From Tetmemena sp. SeJ-2015 (Eukaryota; Ciliophora; Spirotrichea; Sporadotrichida; Oxytrichidae), in contig JAJKFJ010021735.1 of assembly GCA_027382625.1 (NCBI GenBank), forward strand, positions 62,001 through 126,000: a stretch of DNA of 64,000 nt, given 5' to 3'. The notes under the pieces are model-generated. The model searched no databases. It was not told where the DNA came from and was given only the letters and a program-made list of their open reading frames with translations. The translations under genes and the position numbers were made by a program. The stretch's first letter is position 1. Every line of letters begins with the position of its first letter. Positions 12,049 through 24,111 of the stretch are shown piece after piece.

Positions 12049-12944
12049 AGATCATTTAGTTCTACTATGCTCAGAAATTTAATTGAGAATAATATCTTTG
12101 TTTAAATTCTTTGATTCACTCTCCTGATTAAATAAATGGCTATTCTTAAGATATCTGATGAAATAAAAATAAAATAGCTACTTTATTTCATTTAAGCTTG
12201 CTGATATGCGTGCTCGTTTTAGGCAACTCTAATTAAAACTCTAATGGAGCATTTAAGTATATTAGATTAATAAGAAATGTCCCGAAAATAAAATGGAGGA
12301 TAGATCATCTCTCTGGAATATTGCTTTCAATTATTTTATTTTTGAATTTAATTTTGCCTATATTTATAGGAGGAATATCAGTCGAAGTTTATTATATTTA
12401 TCATCATTTGAAAAAGTATTCTATTCATTATCTTTCTATACCACCTCTTACTTTTAAGTTTTACCTCAACATGCCAAAAAAACCAGACTTATGTAATTTT
12501 AGCTTAAATTAAATCCTAATGAAACATATTTTTCATAAATATAGTAAGATAGTGACAATTTAAATATGATAGATGATTTTCAATTGAATATAATAACTTT
12601 CGGCTTTTCTCTATCTTTTGTTAGAATTGACTTCTTCATTTATGATCTTCATCTACGTCAAATATGATGTTCCTTTGTGTTCCATATTTTTATTGAGCTT
12701 GATTACCTGTGTTCCCTCGCAACCTTCCCTCGCTTCTTATTAGCTGCTCACTTTCTCTAAGATTTTAACTTTAATGTTGCTCGCTCCTCCTTTCAGCCTC
12801 TGTTTAATCTTCCTACTATTCGCTTTAGTCTTATTCAGTGCCCTGAGTGGAGGAGGATTCTGCCCTTACTTTGGCTTTCTACTCTGCAATTATCTTATCT
12901 ATCTTCTTGACTATGTCCACGATAGATTCAGTCTCAATATTAAT
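12049..12944. other. Spacer, no supported gene
   Basis: Two hydrophobic plus-strand frames (12321-12512 and from 12774) look like chance ORFs or shadows of the minus-strand gene that follows. I see no repeat or RNA gene. Confidence 0.4.
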
Positions 12945-13481
12945 TCACATATTTTAATAATCCTATGTGCCTATGATAGATTTAGAGGGGTTGGCAGTCA
13001 TGTAAGTGTAGGCAGCATCTACCTGCTCATCACTCATGGATTGTATCTTATTTATCGCTTTCATATACCTATTACAACAACAGCAGCAATAATAAACTAA
13101 AAATAGATTTAATTTTAACCTTCTTCTTCTGAGGTAGATCCACAGTTCTCGCAAAAGCACACTCGACACCAGCAGACTGAACAGGAATAGAGTTATCACA
13201 GCCCATGGCATCATCGGAGGTAAGCAGATTAAATTACAGAATGCAAGCAGTATACAATTAAATGCATATATTGAGATTCCGTCAATACATTTAGAGTTTG
13301 GTTTGCAATGATCATAAGGTTTACAAGGCGCGAAGTCACAAAGACTACTTGATAGACCACTTGTTAATTAGCAATCTTTATCATCATCATATTCCTTCAT
13401 ACTTATAATTTTAACTTTTAAGTTTAAATATGCAAGACTCTCGTTGACGAAACAAAAGATCAGCAGAAGCACCGTGGTCAT
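12945..13481 (-). CDS. Small secreted/membrane Cys-containing protein
   Basis: Start ATG at 13481, stop TGA at 12945. The first 18 residues (MTTVLLLIFCFVNESLAY) form a typical signal peptide. A short Cys-containing segment follows (CDFAPCKPYDHCKPNSKC). Then come two hydrophobic segments (FNCILLAFCNLICL and VITLFLFSLLVSSVLL), a basic RRRR stop-transfer and a polar tail (SMSDEQVDAAYTYMTANP). Near 13080-13130 a 50-nt insertion can be removed either as a GT...AG intron or as an IES with pointer AGG; both give the same product (LRRRRYMKAINKIQ). The predicted protein is about 160 residues. Likely membrane-anchored; function unknown. Confidence 0.6.
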
Positions 13482-13709
13482 GTAATTCCTGAGTTAGTTT
13501 TTTCCGTAACATCGATCTATCATTGCTATAGTTGTAATTTTTAAAGTTATTAAATTTATATCTCACAGTTTCAATCCATGATATGTTTTAATCTGCTATT
13601 GGAAAAATATATATTCAAATCATAAGTAAAATTAGATGAACAAATACCTCTCCTTATAAATGTTAGATATAGATATTTATATTACATTTTTAGTATAAAG
13701 CTTAAGATA

Positions 13710-16601
13710 ATGGAACCAGCTAAATTTCATAACAAAATGTCAGAAAAATAGCTTTAAGAAGAAGATACCAAAACCTATTAAGCATCCATCCCACGTGCTG
13801 ATAACATAGATTAAGAAGATAATTAGTAGATGAAAACCTCCCCCTCTAACCTTTCACCTTTTGATTTCGAGAACTAACGACTTAGAAGTTTACTTAATTT
13901 TTCTACTTATTCTGTATTTAAGAGAGACTCTGAGCTAGCAATATATTGACAACATTCTATCGAACCCACCAGCTTCACTTACTTCAGATCCAACAAACTC
14001 TACCCCAAGTTCTCAATAGTTAAATCAGAATGATGATCAACAGCTAGAGAGATAAATTTCAAACTAAGTTGAAAGCTTCAAAGTTCAAGTAGATCAGCTT
14101 GATCAAACAAACACGAGAAGAGAGTTTGATGATGCACTTCAAAGCTATGCACTCAGAAGTTCCATCCTTAAAGATATTGAGGAGAGGAAAACCATGGGAT
14201 CATAATTACAGAATGGGAGAGGTGAGGAAGTTGATAATGGAAGAGCTACTCTTGAATAGCTTAAATTTTTTGGCTATGGCTAATTATAAAACCAAGATAG
14301 GTTTTAGAGCCAGAATGATATAGAAAAAGAAACCAAGAGGTCAAGACTCCTCACAGATGAATATGTAATTAAAGAAAACTTCTTCTAGAAAAACAACAAA
14401 AGGTCGCAACTAACATTAACTAAGAGCTAGGAGTTGTAAGCAGATGATATAATTATAGTTTAAGAGAATCTAAATTTACAACCAAATTAGGGCCTTAGTT
14501 AGATACAGCTAGTTTTCAATGGAGATGAATCTAAGCAGAGTGGAGAAATCAACTGGAAATTAATAGATAAGCTTCTAAGCTAAAAGAGAGATGATAGATA
14601 ATTAGAGAGGTACTTCTCAGATTTGAAGTTGAGAATAGTTACTCTCAAGGATGATAAGGGTTTCAATCTTTTGCACTAAGCTGTTCTTAAGGATTTTTTT
14701 AAATTTTTCGTTCTCTTTAATTAAGATAACTTGAAAAAAGTCCAGTTCCTTTTATATTTCGCTAGGAATCAATAAAGGGAAAGCGAGGACTAAATCATGA
14801 TTTGGCTTGAGGAGAAAACTATTAAAGATGAGTTCACACCACTGCATTTTGCATCTTACTAAGGATCTATTTTGATGATAGAGTATCTTATAAAGCAAGG
14901 TTGCAATCCAAGAGCTTTGAACTAGCATAATCTGAATGCCTTGCATGTAGCTTCCTAGGGTGACGCAGCAAGTTCAATCTATTACTTCGCTAAGGAAGTT
15001 GGTTTAGATATCAATAGCACTGATTTTAGAGGCAGTACTCCTTTGCATTGGGCTTGCTATTCTTAGTCTGAAGTAGCAATTACATACTTGCTGTCTCTTG
15101 GAGCAGATCTAAACATTTAGGACTCAGAAGGATACACGCCTTTACACTTAGCTGTAAAAAGCGTGGAGTAAATCAAAAGCACAAGACCGGTTAGGTATCT
15201 TTTAATGAGAGGAGCTCGCAAAGATATTCTCAATAAAAAGGGGAGACTTGCTAGTGATTTCATTGCAGATTTAACTGACGTCCATCTCAGGAATTAACTC
15301 ACCCAAATGTTGGTATTCAAACTCTACTTAATCATTTTAGTAAGGTAGAAATTTGACAGGATTCTTGATGTTGACTACACCTGCGGGGCCCGTTCACAGA
15401 AACAACAAAACTTTCGTCTTTTGCCTACTTTTCCATCTCTATGTTTTGTGTTTGCTAGTGCTCTTTATTTTTCCAAGTAATCCTTATTCCTTCTTATTTT
15501 CTTTACTTTAGGGATAATTCAGCGTTGTCATATACAAATTTAGCACCCTGTTTGCATTGACTTACCTATTCCTCATAATCTCCTCAATGAAATAACCTGG
15601 GTATCTTCGACCTCCTAAGGCCTCGTTCACTGAACTCCTGAAATCTTTTGAGCCTACTTAGCTATGCCCTGATTGCTTAGTTATAAGGACTATGAGATCA
15701 AGACACTGTGTTGCTTGTAATAAATGTGTTGAAAGATTTGACCATCACTGCCCTTGGATAAATAACTGTATAGGCATCTATTTATTGAAAGATTTTTAAT
15801 TTATTCTATCTACAATCATAGTTGGTTCTATTGCTATGTGCTTTCTGAGACTTCTCTAGCAGGTTTCATCCTCTCTATTTTAGTAGACGCAATAGTGGAC
15901 TATAAAAGTGGCTTTGGCTTAAATGCTGATAGTCCTTTTTACTTTGCAGATTTTCAAGAAAATGAAGTGGGCTTCTTGATAGTTGCAATTAAGCTGCTTG
16001 TGTTGGCATTCATCTTGATTTTTCCGCTCTTGTAAGGATCTTGTTTAAAATTTATTGACTGTGTTATAGGCTCTTGAGTTATGTGTAGACAATGAACTTT
16101 TTGAGGGGGAAGACGACTGGCGAGAGATTCGGCGGCAAGAGGAGCGAAACCAGTGCGAATGAGAGTGACTTCTCTCAATAGTCAAGATACAAGTCCACGA
16201 TATATAAGGGAAAATTATCATAGTTTAACTTGTAATAAATCGTATTGATATAAAGCCAAGGTATAAAGAGTCAAGAGAACTCTAATGGAAAGCAAAGTTC
16301 ATATTCAAAGCGAAACTAAACACAGGAGAAAGTCTCACTCCTATTTAAAAATCCTCTTGCTTCTTTTTAAGATGAAGAAATCCTAAACAACAGTGTAGAT
16401 GAAAATGAAGAAGAATAGAATGATGAGTTAAGAGCAACGAGAATTGGCGACCATTTTTCTATTCTTAATTTGTCATAAATTTAGCATTTAAAGAGAAGAG
16501 TTTAATGTCTCAGAATGTGTTGCGAAACTAAGATTAGAACTCAAGACGAAATCTATGAGGAGTATATCAGAGATAACAAAAATCTTGTCTCAAGCCAATG
16601 A
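13710..16601 (+). CDS. Ankyrin-repeat DHHC palmitoyltransferase
   Basis: Predicted protein S-acyltransferase with N-terminal ankyrin repeats, the architecture of the HIP14/Akr1 class. A Gln-rich N-terminus precedes ankyrin repeats at about 14650-15300 ([55 protein letters not shown]). Two hydrophobic helices (about 15400-15570) lead to the Cys-rich core [15 protein letters not shown]...[17 protein letters not shown] with the catalytic DHHC at about 15738. Two more helices and the KTTGERFG segment follow, the usual TTxE position. A Gln/Ser-rich tail ends at TGA 16599. Three well-supported IESs interrupt the gene, one right after NCIG. It should palmitoylate proteins at Golgi or endosomal membranes. 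Family assignment is secure; substrate is unknown. Confidence 0.92.
13884..13923 (+). other. Probable IES, pointer AGA (37 nt)
   Basis: AGA at 13884 and 13921. Removal gives NQRLRETLSQQYIDNIL. Only a 3-bp pointer, and an intron with unusual ends is also possible. Confidence 0.45.
15307..15373 (+). other. IES, pointer ATGTTG (61 nt)
   Basis: ATGTTG at 15307 and 15368. Removal joins the ankyrin part (NQLTQML) to the first membrane segment ([14 protein letters not shown]). Confidence 0.85.
15776..15812 (+). other. IES, pointer ATCTA (32 nt)
   Basis: ATCTA at 15776 and 15808. Removal gives [17 protein letters not shown], the expected continuation of a DHHC domain. Confidence 0.9.
16026..16076 (+). 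other. IES, pointer GCTCTTG (44 nt)
   Basis: GCTCTTG at 16026 and 16070. Removal bypasses TGA and joins the last helix to [18 protein letters not shown]. Confidence 0.9.
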
Positions 16602-16780
16602 AAATGAAGGAAAATCTTTTCTCAACCCCTTTATCATCTATTCTAATTCTAATTTAAAAATGTATGTATCTTTTTTTATTACGATGCATTTAGAGTTTTC
16701 CATCTTAAAGTGGTGGTATTATAATATTTGAATCATATTCTTAAACTTTTACAATTCTTATCTATAGCACATTTAAAAAG

Positions 16781-19000
16781 ATGAGAAAATTCTTTTCCAC
16801 ACTATCAATGGTATTTTTAACTTAGACTACTTTCAGTGTAAATGCTCAGTCAATGATCTCTCAAAGCCTTGCAAATTATCTGTAACCTTCAATCGGCAAA
16901 TGCACCTTGCAATGCTTAGTAAACTGCACTTAGAGCTCCCTATTAAGCCTCTCTACACTAACAGCACCAATCAAAATAAAATTAACTAAAATATTTATAA
17001 TTTTTAATCTCTGCAAATAATGTGACTGCTGATTAGAGTGTGAGCATTTTGTCTAATTGTGGGAAATAATGCGAATGCGAGAACGCCACATCTTCTTATT
17101 TCTCAGGGAAACCATCTCCCACAAAGGATTAAACTAGCTAGGTTTATGATTACACTCAGACCACTTAGAACCTAGGACTTAATGTTTTATTTGAACAGCC
17201 TATTGAAGAACCATCCTTTAATAAGACTTCACACACATCAACCCTCAAGATCCCTATATTTATATATAATTTTAATAACAATCCCTTAGATAACTCTCAT
17301 ACCAGGAATTAGTCTTTTTCATATAATAGTATTATTCATTTAGTCTAGCCTAAACTGATGCCGCGCAAGAAGAAATTCTAACTTAATCGTCGAAATTTAC
17401 TCTTAAATCACTAAATTTAGGTAAATAAAATCTGAAATTATAGTTTTCTGTAACAAATTATATTCAATCAATCAATAATTGGAGATAATTTAATTAAAAA
17501 TTACTCAGGAGGATGCAGTTAAGGAGAATTTTAAAATATTCATGACTGTGTCTACTCTTCTGATCCTATTTGGAATTTTAGTGCTCACAGTATTGGGCAG
17601 GAATGGAGACGAGTCAACTACTACTGTCCTAGTAGATAGATAGGGTCCTCTAGATAACTACTTCGAATTCGATACTTAGACCTATGCAACTACAGTTTAG
17701 AGATAAGATAAAAATTTGACTAAAGTAATTCTTAAGAAAATAAAGGGAGTTCTCTATGGGATCACTACGCTTTTTAGAAGCAGGAGTCACTAGAATTATT
17801 TAATTTAATTTTTAAATTATTCTTAGTTTATAATGGTTTTTATTTTAGAAAAACTACCAGTTATTGATCTGAGGGTGAACAAGTAAGCATAATAAAATAA
17901 AGTGATGAGAATCATGCAAATAGGGTATTTAATTTTGCAATATTTATTATTCCTGACCTCACTATGTTTATGAATGAATTATTTAATATCTATAATTTAT
18001 TGAGAAGGAGAATAGGAAATTATAAAATTGTAAATGCTTCCATTTTAATACAGGATAAATGCGTTGACATCTATTCGCTTCAGAAATGTTTCCACAGTCA
18101 ATAGATAATTCTACATGGAGATAGAACCACTCAATAATTTACAATCTTCCGAGGCTGACAACTAGTAGTCCCCACCCAAACTAAAAGAGCAAAGAACATC
18201 CAGCTTAAGAGAAAATAATAAATCACCGGAGAAATCTGCATCCTTCAAAACTAGATGCACTACTCTTTGCTTGGTAAGGAGATTATTTCCATGTTTATTA
18301 GAAGAAATATACTCATTTCTTTTTTCATATTTTTATTAATCTTCTTATGGATAGAATCCAAACTTTGAATTGGACGAGCAAGACCAAGTCTTTATCAAAA
18401 GGTTCGAGGCTTTTTCATCTTGTAAGTTAAGAAATGAAATCTATTTTTTCCACTTTCAGTATCTACATTTCCTTTGTAATAAATTTTTCACAGTCGACGT
18501 TCTTTTGAAACTGAGAGCGCTGAACGACCCAAGCTTCAAAGTAGATTTCCACGTTAACTTCTGCACCCTTGAGTTGATAGCCAGAGATGTAAGTACACTC
18601 ACTTACTTAATTCCTCAGCTTTTGTTTTCATCATCCCTTAAGTTTCATATAGATGAGTTAAGTGAGAGACTACGACTTTGAGCTTGTAGTTTTTAAGTTT
18701 GAGAATCTGTTCTTTACCACCAAGGCATTATTCCATAAGCTCCAAGAAACTGTAAGTCACCTAAGCTGTTTGGAAATCTATCACAGAGATATTTCAAAAC
18801 TTAATCCTAGAGTCTAAGCTAATAAGTTGATAATAACAATTATAGAATCTGATAAACCTGAACGTCCAGGACATAAGAGCTCCTTATTACAAGAAGAAAG
18901 AGAACCCCTAGTAGATTTATTCCTTATATTTAAATAGATTCCAACATATGGATTCATGACCAAGTTCAACGATATTATTATCAATTTAAATCCACAATGT

Positions 19001-19037
<37 letters not shown>

Positions 19038-19098
19038 CCATTCATATATATAAATATAAATTTTCATTAGATATGATGTTGAAAATAGCAATCAGTGA
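16781..19098 (+). CDS. Cys-rich single-pass membrane protein, unknown
   Basis: Starts MRKFFSTLSMVFLTQTTFS, a plausible signal peptide, followed by a Cys-containing ectodomain (KCTLQCLVNC, CGKQCECENATSS). At about 17545-17600 a strong membrane helix appears (VSTLLILFGILVLTVLG), with a Thr-rich stretch after it. The part beyond 18060 is polar and mixed alpha/beta (FRNVSTVNRQFYMEIEPLN; DVLLKLRALNDPSFKVDFH; FELVVFKFENLFFTTKALF) and ends with an ATCA microsatellite and a TGA at 19096. Several frame changes (near 16990, 17420, 17800-18050, 18680) must be IESs or introns I did not resolve. It overlaps the next gene's first ATG by about 25 bp, so the true 3' end may lie earlier. Confidence 0.5.
19001..19036. 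repeat. (ATCA)9 microsatellite
   Basis: Nine tandem copies of ATCA at the junction of the membrane protein and pseudokinase genes. Confidence 0.95.
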
Positions 19099-21494
19099 AA
19101 AAATAGAGAAGGAAAATTAGGAGTTGTAATAAAAATTACAGCTTAAAATGCAAGAGCTGCATTAATTGAAATAGCAGAAGATAGAAAGATTAAAGACAAT
19201 CAAGATAGAAATAGAAGAGAAGAGGTAAAGAATATAAGCACTTGGTTTCAAGAACCAGGAGAGGGCTGCTAACCTAAACAAGATAGAGAAATTTGCATCA
19301 GAAAAGTTTAGAAATTAGACAAATTACTAATTAGATTTATAGTTTAGTGAGGGAAAGTATTACTAGGATGTGTTTAAAGCCTTTCAAACGAAACTTCATG
19401 ACGACAGGAAGCAGGCTCAACAAAAATAGTAAGCAAGATCATCTTAATAAGGCTATTTGTCAAAGTAAATGTTTTTATGAGTCAAAATGTGATCATTTTC
19501 TAGAAAACTTGAGTTTAATTTATAAATTATCCAAGACCTTTATAATTGAGAAATGAAAAAACCTGAAATGAGTAACTATGGTTAGTCCTAGCACCTAGGG
19601 TCGACTTCATCCTAGCAAAATCATAAAGGGAATACTCAATCTCATTACTAAAAGCAACCTTAATCTTACTCGAGTAATCTCAAATAAGGATAGCAAAGAG
19701 TGAGCAACTTTTTATCTTCTTAAAATAAGATACAGTCAGGAGATCCAAACTCTCAAAAGATGACAGCTAATTATAATCGTAATACCTTTAATTTTTGGGT
19801 TTAATACAGCCTTCTCAAATGGTCATAATGAGAGATACCAAAAGCCTAATCTAAAGTCACATGTTGACTCCTCTAGTTAATCACCTTAGTTTTTTCTTTC
19901 AATTTATCTAGGGAAGGTTATAGATTTAAGGAATCAAACTTTGACTATCAGAATGGAGCTCATCAATCAAAGTCATCCCAAAAAACTCAAAGCTACTCAT
20001 AGGCGTAGAAAAGAGGGAGTGATAATAGTTCCAATAATTCTTAGAACTATATTTTTAAGATATATTTGAAGAACGCATAGCAAAACAGAGCTTTCCGCTA
20101 ATAACCAATTCTATATCCTAAAGAAAGAGAGGGAAAATTTGATATCCTCTATTCTGAAGAGGGCGATGGAGAAATTATAGTTGAAGCTATTTAGAAATAA
20201 GGTGGTGATGGCGAAAGTTTGCAGGACCTCCATCTCATAACTTGCATCGATATCTCCACTCTCTACAAAGATAAAAGAACCAAGGCTATTGAAATAGCTA
20301 AGTAATTTTAGGAGCTGAATCACCCCAATATCCTAAGTTTAATAGAAGATTTCAAGTTGATTGATAGTTTGAAGTTTTTTTTTTAATCTTTTGAATTGTT
20401 CATTATAGCAGCAACACGTTAATGTTTCGGACCGAGGCTCCCGACCACATAGCAGGTTGGAAGTCATATTGCAAGAAGAGATTTTCCACAGAGGAGATGC
20501 TTTGCATTTTCCGCCAACTATGCGAAGCGCTCTCTCATATGCACTCCAAAGGAATGATTCACAGAGATGTGCATCCTACTCGCATTCACTCCTCTAAAGG
20601 ATTGATGAAGTTTAACATGATTAAGAAAAAATGTGAAATCTCATGCATCATACTTATAGTTTAAGTCATTTTTTGAATGATCGGTATGCCCTACAACTAT
20701 AAGAAGCTTTTAAAGAAGGACAACTTTTGTGGGCATGTTAACTATTCCGCACCAGAGCTTATTCTAGAAAAGGTAGAGTTCACAGAGAAAGTGGACGTGT
20801 GGTCCCTCGGCTGCTGTCTCTACTATCTGTGCACTAAGAAGGATCCTTTCGAGGGTAGAAGTCCTCAAGAGATAAAGCAAAATGTCATGGGAGGGAAACT
20901 AGAGCGCTATCCCTCAAAGATTGATCCAGTTCTCAAAACTCTCATCAGCAAGTGCCTTGAAAAGGAGGAGTTAAATAATATTCATTATACTCTCTTTAAA
21001 ATAATTTTGAGTCGACAAGATTGAATGCGAATCAAATGCTTACCTATTTAGACACAGTGGAGCAAGAATATTTTGGAGAAGTCATTTCTAAGGCTCTCAT
21101 TAAGTAGAGTGAAGATCAATATCAGAGTTTGAGGGAGCAGAGGTTAAAGATACAGGAATTGTAGATGATGAGTCAATCTTCGAATTAATAGCCCGACCAT
21201 ATTTTCTAGAAATATTAAAACCCCTAATTCTTCTATGGCAGAAATACTTTTACAAGCTACTAGTCCAATCAAGCTCTTGGGAAGAATAATGAAGATAGTA
21301 GCTCCTACAATGCTAGCGCATAAGAACAAAAGAAACCCTACACGGAGGGTGGATCTAAGTCTAAAGGAGAATAGAAAAGCCCCAAAGCTTATGAGGGAGC
21401 GGAGGACTACTATGATCAAGAATATGGAAACGATTATGGATTAGAGGATTGCTATTACTATGAATAAGCATAGTAAGAAACTGATTTTAGTTGA
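19073..21494 (+). CDS. Coiled-coil plus protein kinase-like domain (pseudokinase)
   Basis: Starts MMLKIAISEKIEKENQELQQ, a coiled coil of about 100 residues, then a Gln/Ser-rich linker, then a kinase fold from about 20120 to 20990. The fold shows ELNHPNILSLIEDF, LCEALSHMHSKGMIHRDVHP, YSAPELILE and DVWSLGCCLYYLCTKKDPF. Catalytic positions are degenerate. The VAIK lysine position reads CID, the catalytic-loop Asn is Arg (HRDVHPTR), and DFG is MIG. A Gln/Tyr-rich tail runs to TGA at 21492. Overall layout resembles the NEK/ULK group, but loss of the ATP- and Mg-binding residues argues for a scaffold or allosteric role. IESs lie at 20364-20408 and 20617-20681, and at least one more near 20970-21020. 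Confidence 0.8.
20364..20408 (+). other. IES, pointer ATAG (41 nt)
   Basis: ATAG at 20364 and 20405. Removal gives IEDFKLIDSSNTLMFRTE through the kinase N-lobe. Confidence 0.6.
20617..20681 (+). other. IES, pointer ATGAT (60 nt)
   Basis: ATGAT at 20617 and 20677. Removal gives LMKFNMIGMPYNYKKL, the expected beta8/DFG region. No GT...AG pair gives this product. Confidence 0.85.
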
Positions 21495-21616
21495 GAAAAA
21501 TTAAGATTGTAAGAATTTCTTAAGCTAAGCAAATAATTTTTAATAAAGATATGCAAATAAATTTAAATTTCCTTATGCTTAAGAACCGAAAAATATTTAA
21601 AAATCCTCTCTTTCAA

Positions 21617-23700
21617 ATGTCTTTTCTACTTAAGGTTGTCTGTCAATTAATTTGATTTGTTGTATATGAATAAGATGCTCATAACTAAGGGGATGACTTT
21701 GATCAGTAATATGACAATTAAGATCCTCAATAATTAGGAAACACTCATTCTCAAGCCTACCGAACAAGATCAAGACCTTGCAATAAGCAAGCTACTACCA
21801 CTACTAATGCAAATACTTTTGCTTCTCCCTAGCGACCGAGCAGAGATGTTGATATCCCCAATGTAGATCCATTTCATAGAAACTAGAGAAGCACTCAGCG
21901 ATAACAAGCTAAGAAGGTTTAAATGACTGAGAGCTATAAAAGCTTCAAAACTCAAAATAAGTAAGCAGGTTAAGATAGCAGCATCGGTAATTTCACTCGC
22001 CAGACTATTAGATAGAACTTCAATAACTTGAATCTGCAGAATTAGACCACCTTTGAAGATCATAAATTTTAAGATTAATTTATGATTCGTGTGAAGTTTA
22101 AATTAATCAACTTAGCCAATTCAATACGAGGAAAGATCTGCTTAAACAAGAGACTCAGAATTAATTAAAGGCCCAGAGAAACTTCGATTGCCAGATGAAA
22201 CTCTAAAGTGACTAGCTATTGAATCATTTTTAACAAATTATTGGTAATCTCTTTTTTTAATTAAATCAGTACCAGATGCAGACTAGCAATCAGAATGATC
22301 AACTGACCATAGCAAATTTTTTAATTCATGCTCATTTTTAAATAGCAAATGAATTAGAGTGCTTGACAAAGAGCTCATCTGAAAAAGTAGCAAAAGCTAC
22401 CCTTAATCTTTAAAATGGAAGTAGTACTGAAAACCAAACTATCTGATTATTTTTATCTAGAAAGAAGTAATACCTCCTCAAAATAAGATTTAATCGCTAA
22501 TTTTATGAATCTTATTTATTTAAAAGATTTTTCCAGATGTAATTCCAATCGATAATTAAGTTCATGAGATTGAGAAAGATTTGCCCGAGGAATAGGATAA
22601 CGGTGAGATAGTTATGGAGTCGATTTTTGGAAGGGATTTGTTTAATCTAGATAGCCATTCTAACTAGGATCATAATGAAAACTTAGAAGGTCACTCAGAG
22701 AGATCCAAGGATCTTCAAAATCTCACTCAAGAAAACCCTTCATCAAATGATTGTAAGAAAATTACTTTTCATTATAACATTCCTCTTTAGCCCGACTTGA
22801 CCCTAACAAGGAAGAAATTGAGAACATAGTAGTATCGATGGTTGACACTTCCGCAAGAGTGAAGAACTAATTACTTTACTTTGACGGCACAAAATACGTA
22901 GGAGAGGTGATGCGCCACGGCCAAGGGATGTACTACGATTAAGATGGCTCTATATATGATGGAGAGTGGTTTGAGGATTAGAAATGTGGAAGAGGCAAAA
23001 TGCTTTTCCCAGATGGCTCATTTTACGACGGCTAGTGGAATGATGATAAGATGAACGGCTAAGGGGTCTTTATATCTTAAGTAGAAGTTTCTTAATTATT
23101 CGTATTTAAAATGTTATATCTTGCACGAGAGACAGATACGAAGGAAATTTCTAGAATGGATTGAAAGTAGGATTCGGCCAAATGAGCTTCTACAATGGAA
23201 ATTATTACTCGGGATAGTGGAGACATGATGAACTTGTAATTTTGAATTTTCAGTAGTTAAAATCTTTAAATGATGTGATATGGGGGAAAGGCTCTTTCAC
23301 TTTTAAGAATGGGAACTACTATGAAGGCTAATTTTAGAATGGGCATTTTGAAGGCTTTGGGAAGATGGTTTTCATAGATATTGGAACCTATACAGGTTAG
23401 TTTGTATCGGGAAATTTGCACGGCGAGGGCACTTTTGAGTATCTTGATGGCTCAACCTATCAAGGATTCTGGAAAGATAACAAAAAAGAAGGCCTAGGAT
23501 AAATGAATGAGAGCGACAAGCTTTCTGTCTATAAACTTTGTGATCTTTATTAGATTTCTCTCTTATTCTATATAGGGTATTGGATGAATGATTTGAAGCA
23601 TGGCTAGGGAAAGTACGTGTAGTACGGAACATGCCTTCTAGAAGGCGTTTGGAATCAAGGCCAGCTTGCTGAAATGACCACCTTCAAATCTTTACTTTGA
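21617..23700 (+). CDS. MORN-repeat protein
   Basis: A polar Gln/Asn-rich N-terminal half (21660-22450) leads to an acidic region (VIPIDNQVHEIEKDLPEE) and then about nine MORN repeats between 22880 and 23660. Examples are YDGEWFEDQKCGRGKMLF, YEGNFQNGLKVGFGQMSF, YSGQWRHDVIWGKGSFTF and YTGQFVSGNLHGEGTFEY. Stop TGA at 23698. MORN repeats bind membranes or act as scaffolds at the cell cortex or cilium; in ciliates many proteins carry them. The start at 21617 is a guess because the first frame shifts near 21640. One GT...AG intron and four IESs are listed, three of them falling exactly inside repeats, where the repeat consensus verifies the repair. Confidence 0.88.
22068..22101 (+). other. IES, pointer TTTAA (29 nt)
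   Basis: TTTAA at 22068 and 22097. Removal gives FEDHKFQINQLSQFNTRKD. Confidence 0.65.
22753..22790 (+). other. GT-AG intron (38 nt)
   Basis: GTAAGA...CTTTAG. Splicing gives SSNDSRLDPNKEEIENIV and opens the MORN frame. Confidence 0.8.
23070..23122 (+). other. IES, 9-bp pointer TTATATCTT (44 nt)
   Basis: TTATATCTT at 23070 and 23114. Removal gives GVFISCTRDRYEGNF, restoring a MORN repeat. Confidence 0.9.
23225..23275 (+). other. IES, pointer ATGATG (45 nt)
   Basis: ATGATG at 23225 and 23270. Removal gives YSGQWRHDVIWGKGSFTF with correct MORN spacing. Confidence 0.9.
23528..23572 (+). other. IES, pointer TCTATA (39 nt)
   Basis: TCTATA at 23528 and 23567. Removal gives SVYIGYWMNDLKHGQGKY, a MORN repeat. 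Confidence 0.85.
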
Positions 23701-24111
23701 GTTTCTTTGGGAGTCAAACTCTGAAAGAGCGACTATTAAAATTTCAATTTACCGATTAGGATTCGATAGAAGAGACAGAGATTTTAGAAGGAGCAAGTTT
23801 TAAGGAGAGGGCTATTATATGATGCACTTTCTCTTTACAAAAACTCTTCTAAGGCTCAGATCATTTCTTTCTCTTCACCAAGTGTTTTTAAATCTTTATT
23901 TAGAATGAAGACTTAAACAAGTCAAGAAATAAGTAAAATTTTGCTTCTATTATAATAAATTAAGCCATCTCTACTTTAATCATCAATCAATCCCTATTTA
24001 GAGTTTTTATAGATGGGCATACAATTCTATTCTACGTCTTTAAGAAATTTAGAAAATAGTTTTATAAAAATTTGGATCACATAAGAGAATAATTTACTTA
24101 GAGTCTTTAAA

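Noticed and set aside
12774..13100. Hydrophobic 108-codon plus ORF
   Set aside because: Overlaps the minus-strand gene with signal peptide; no start context and no continuation.
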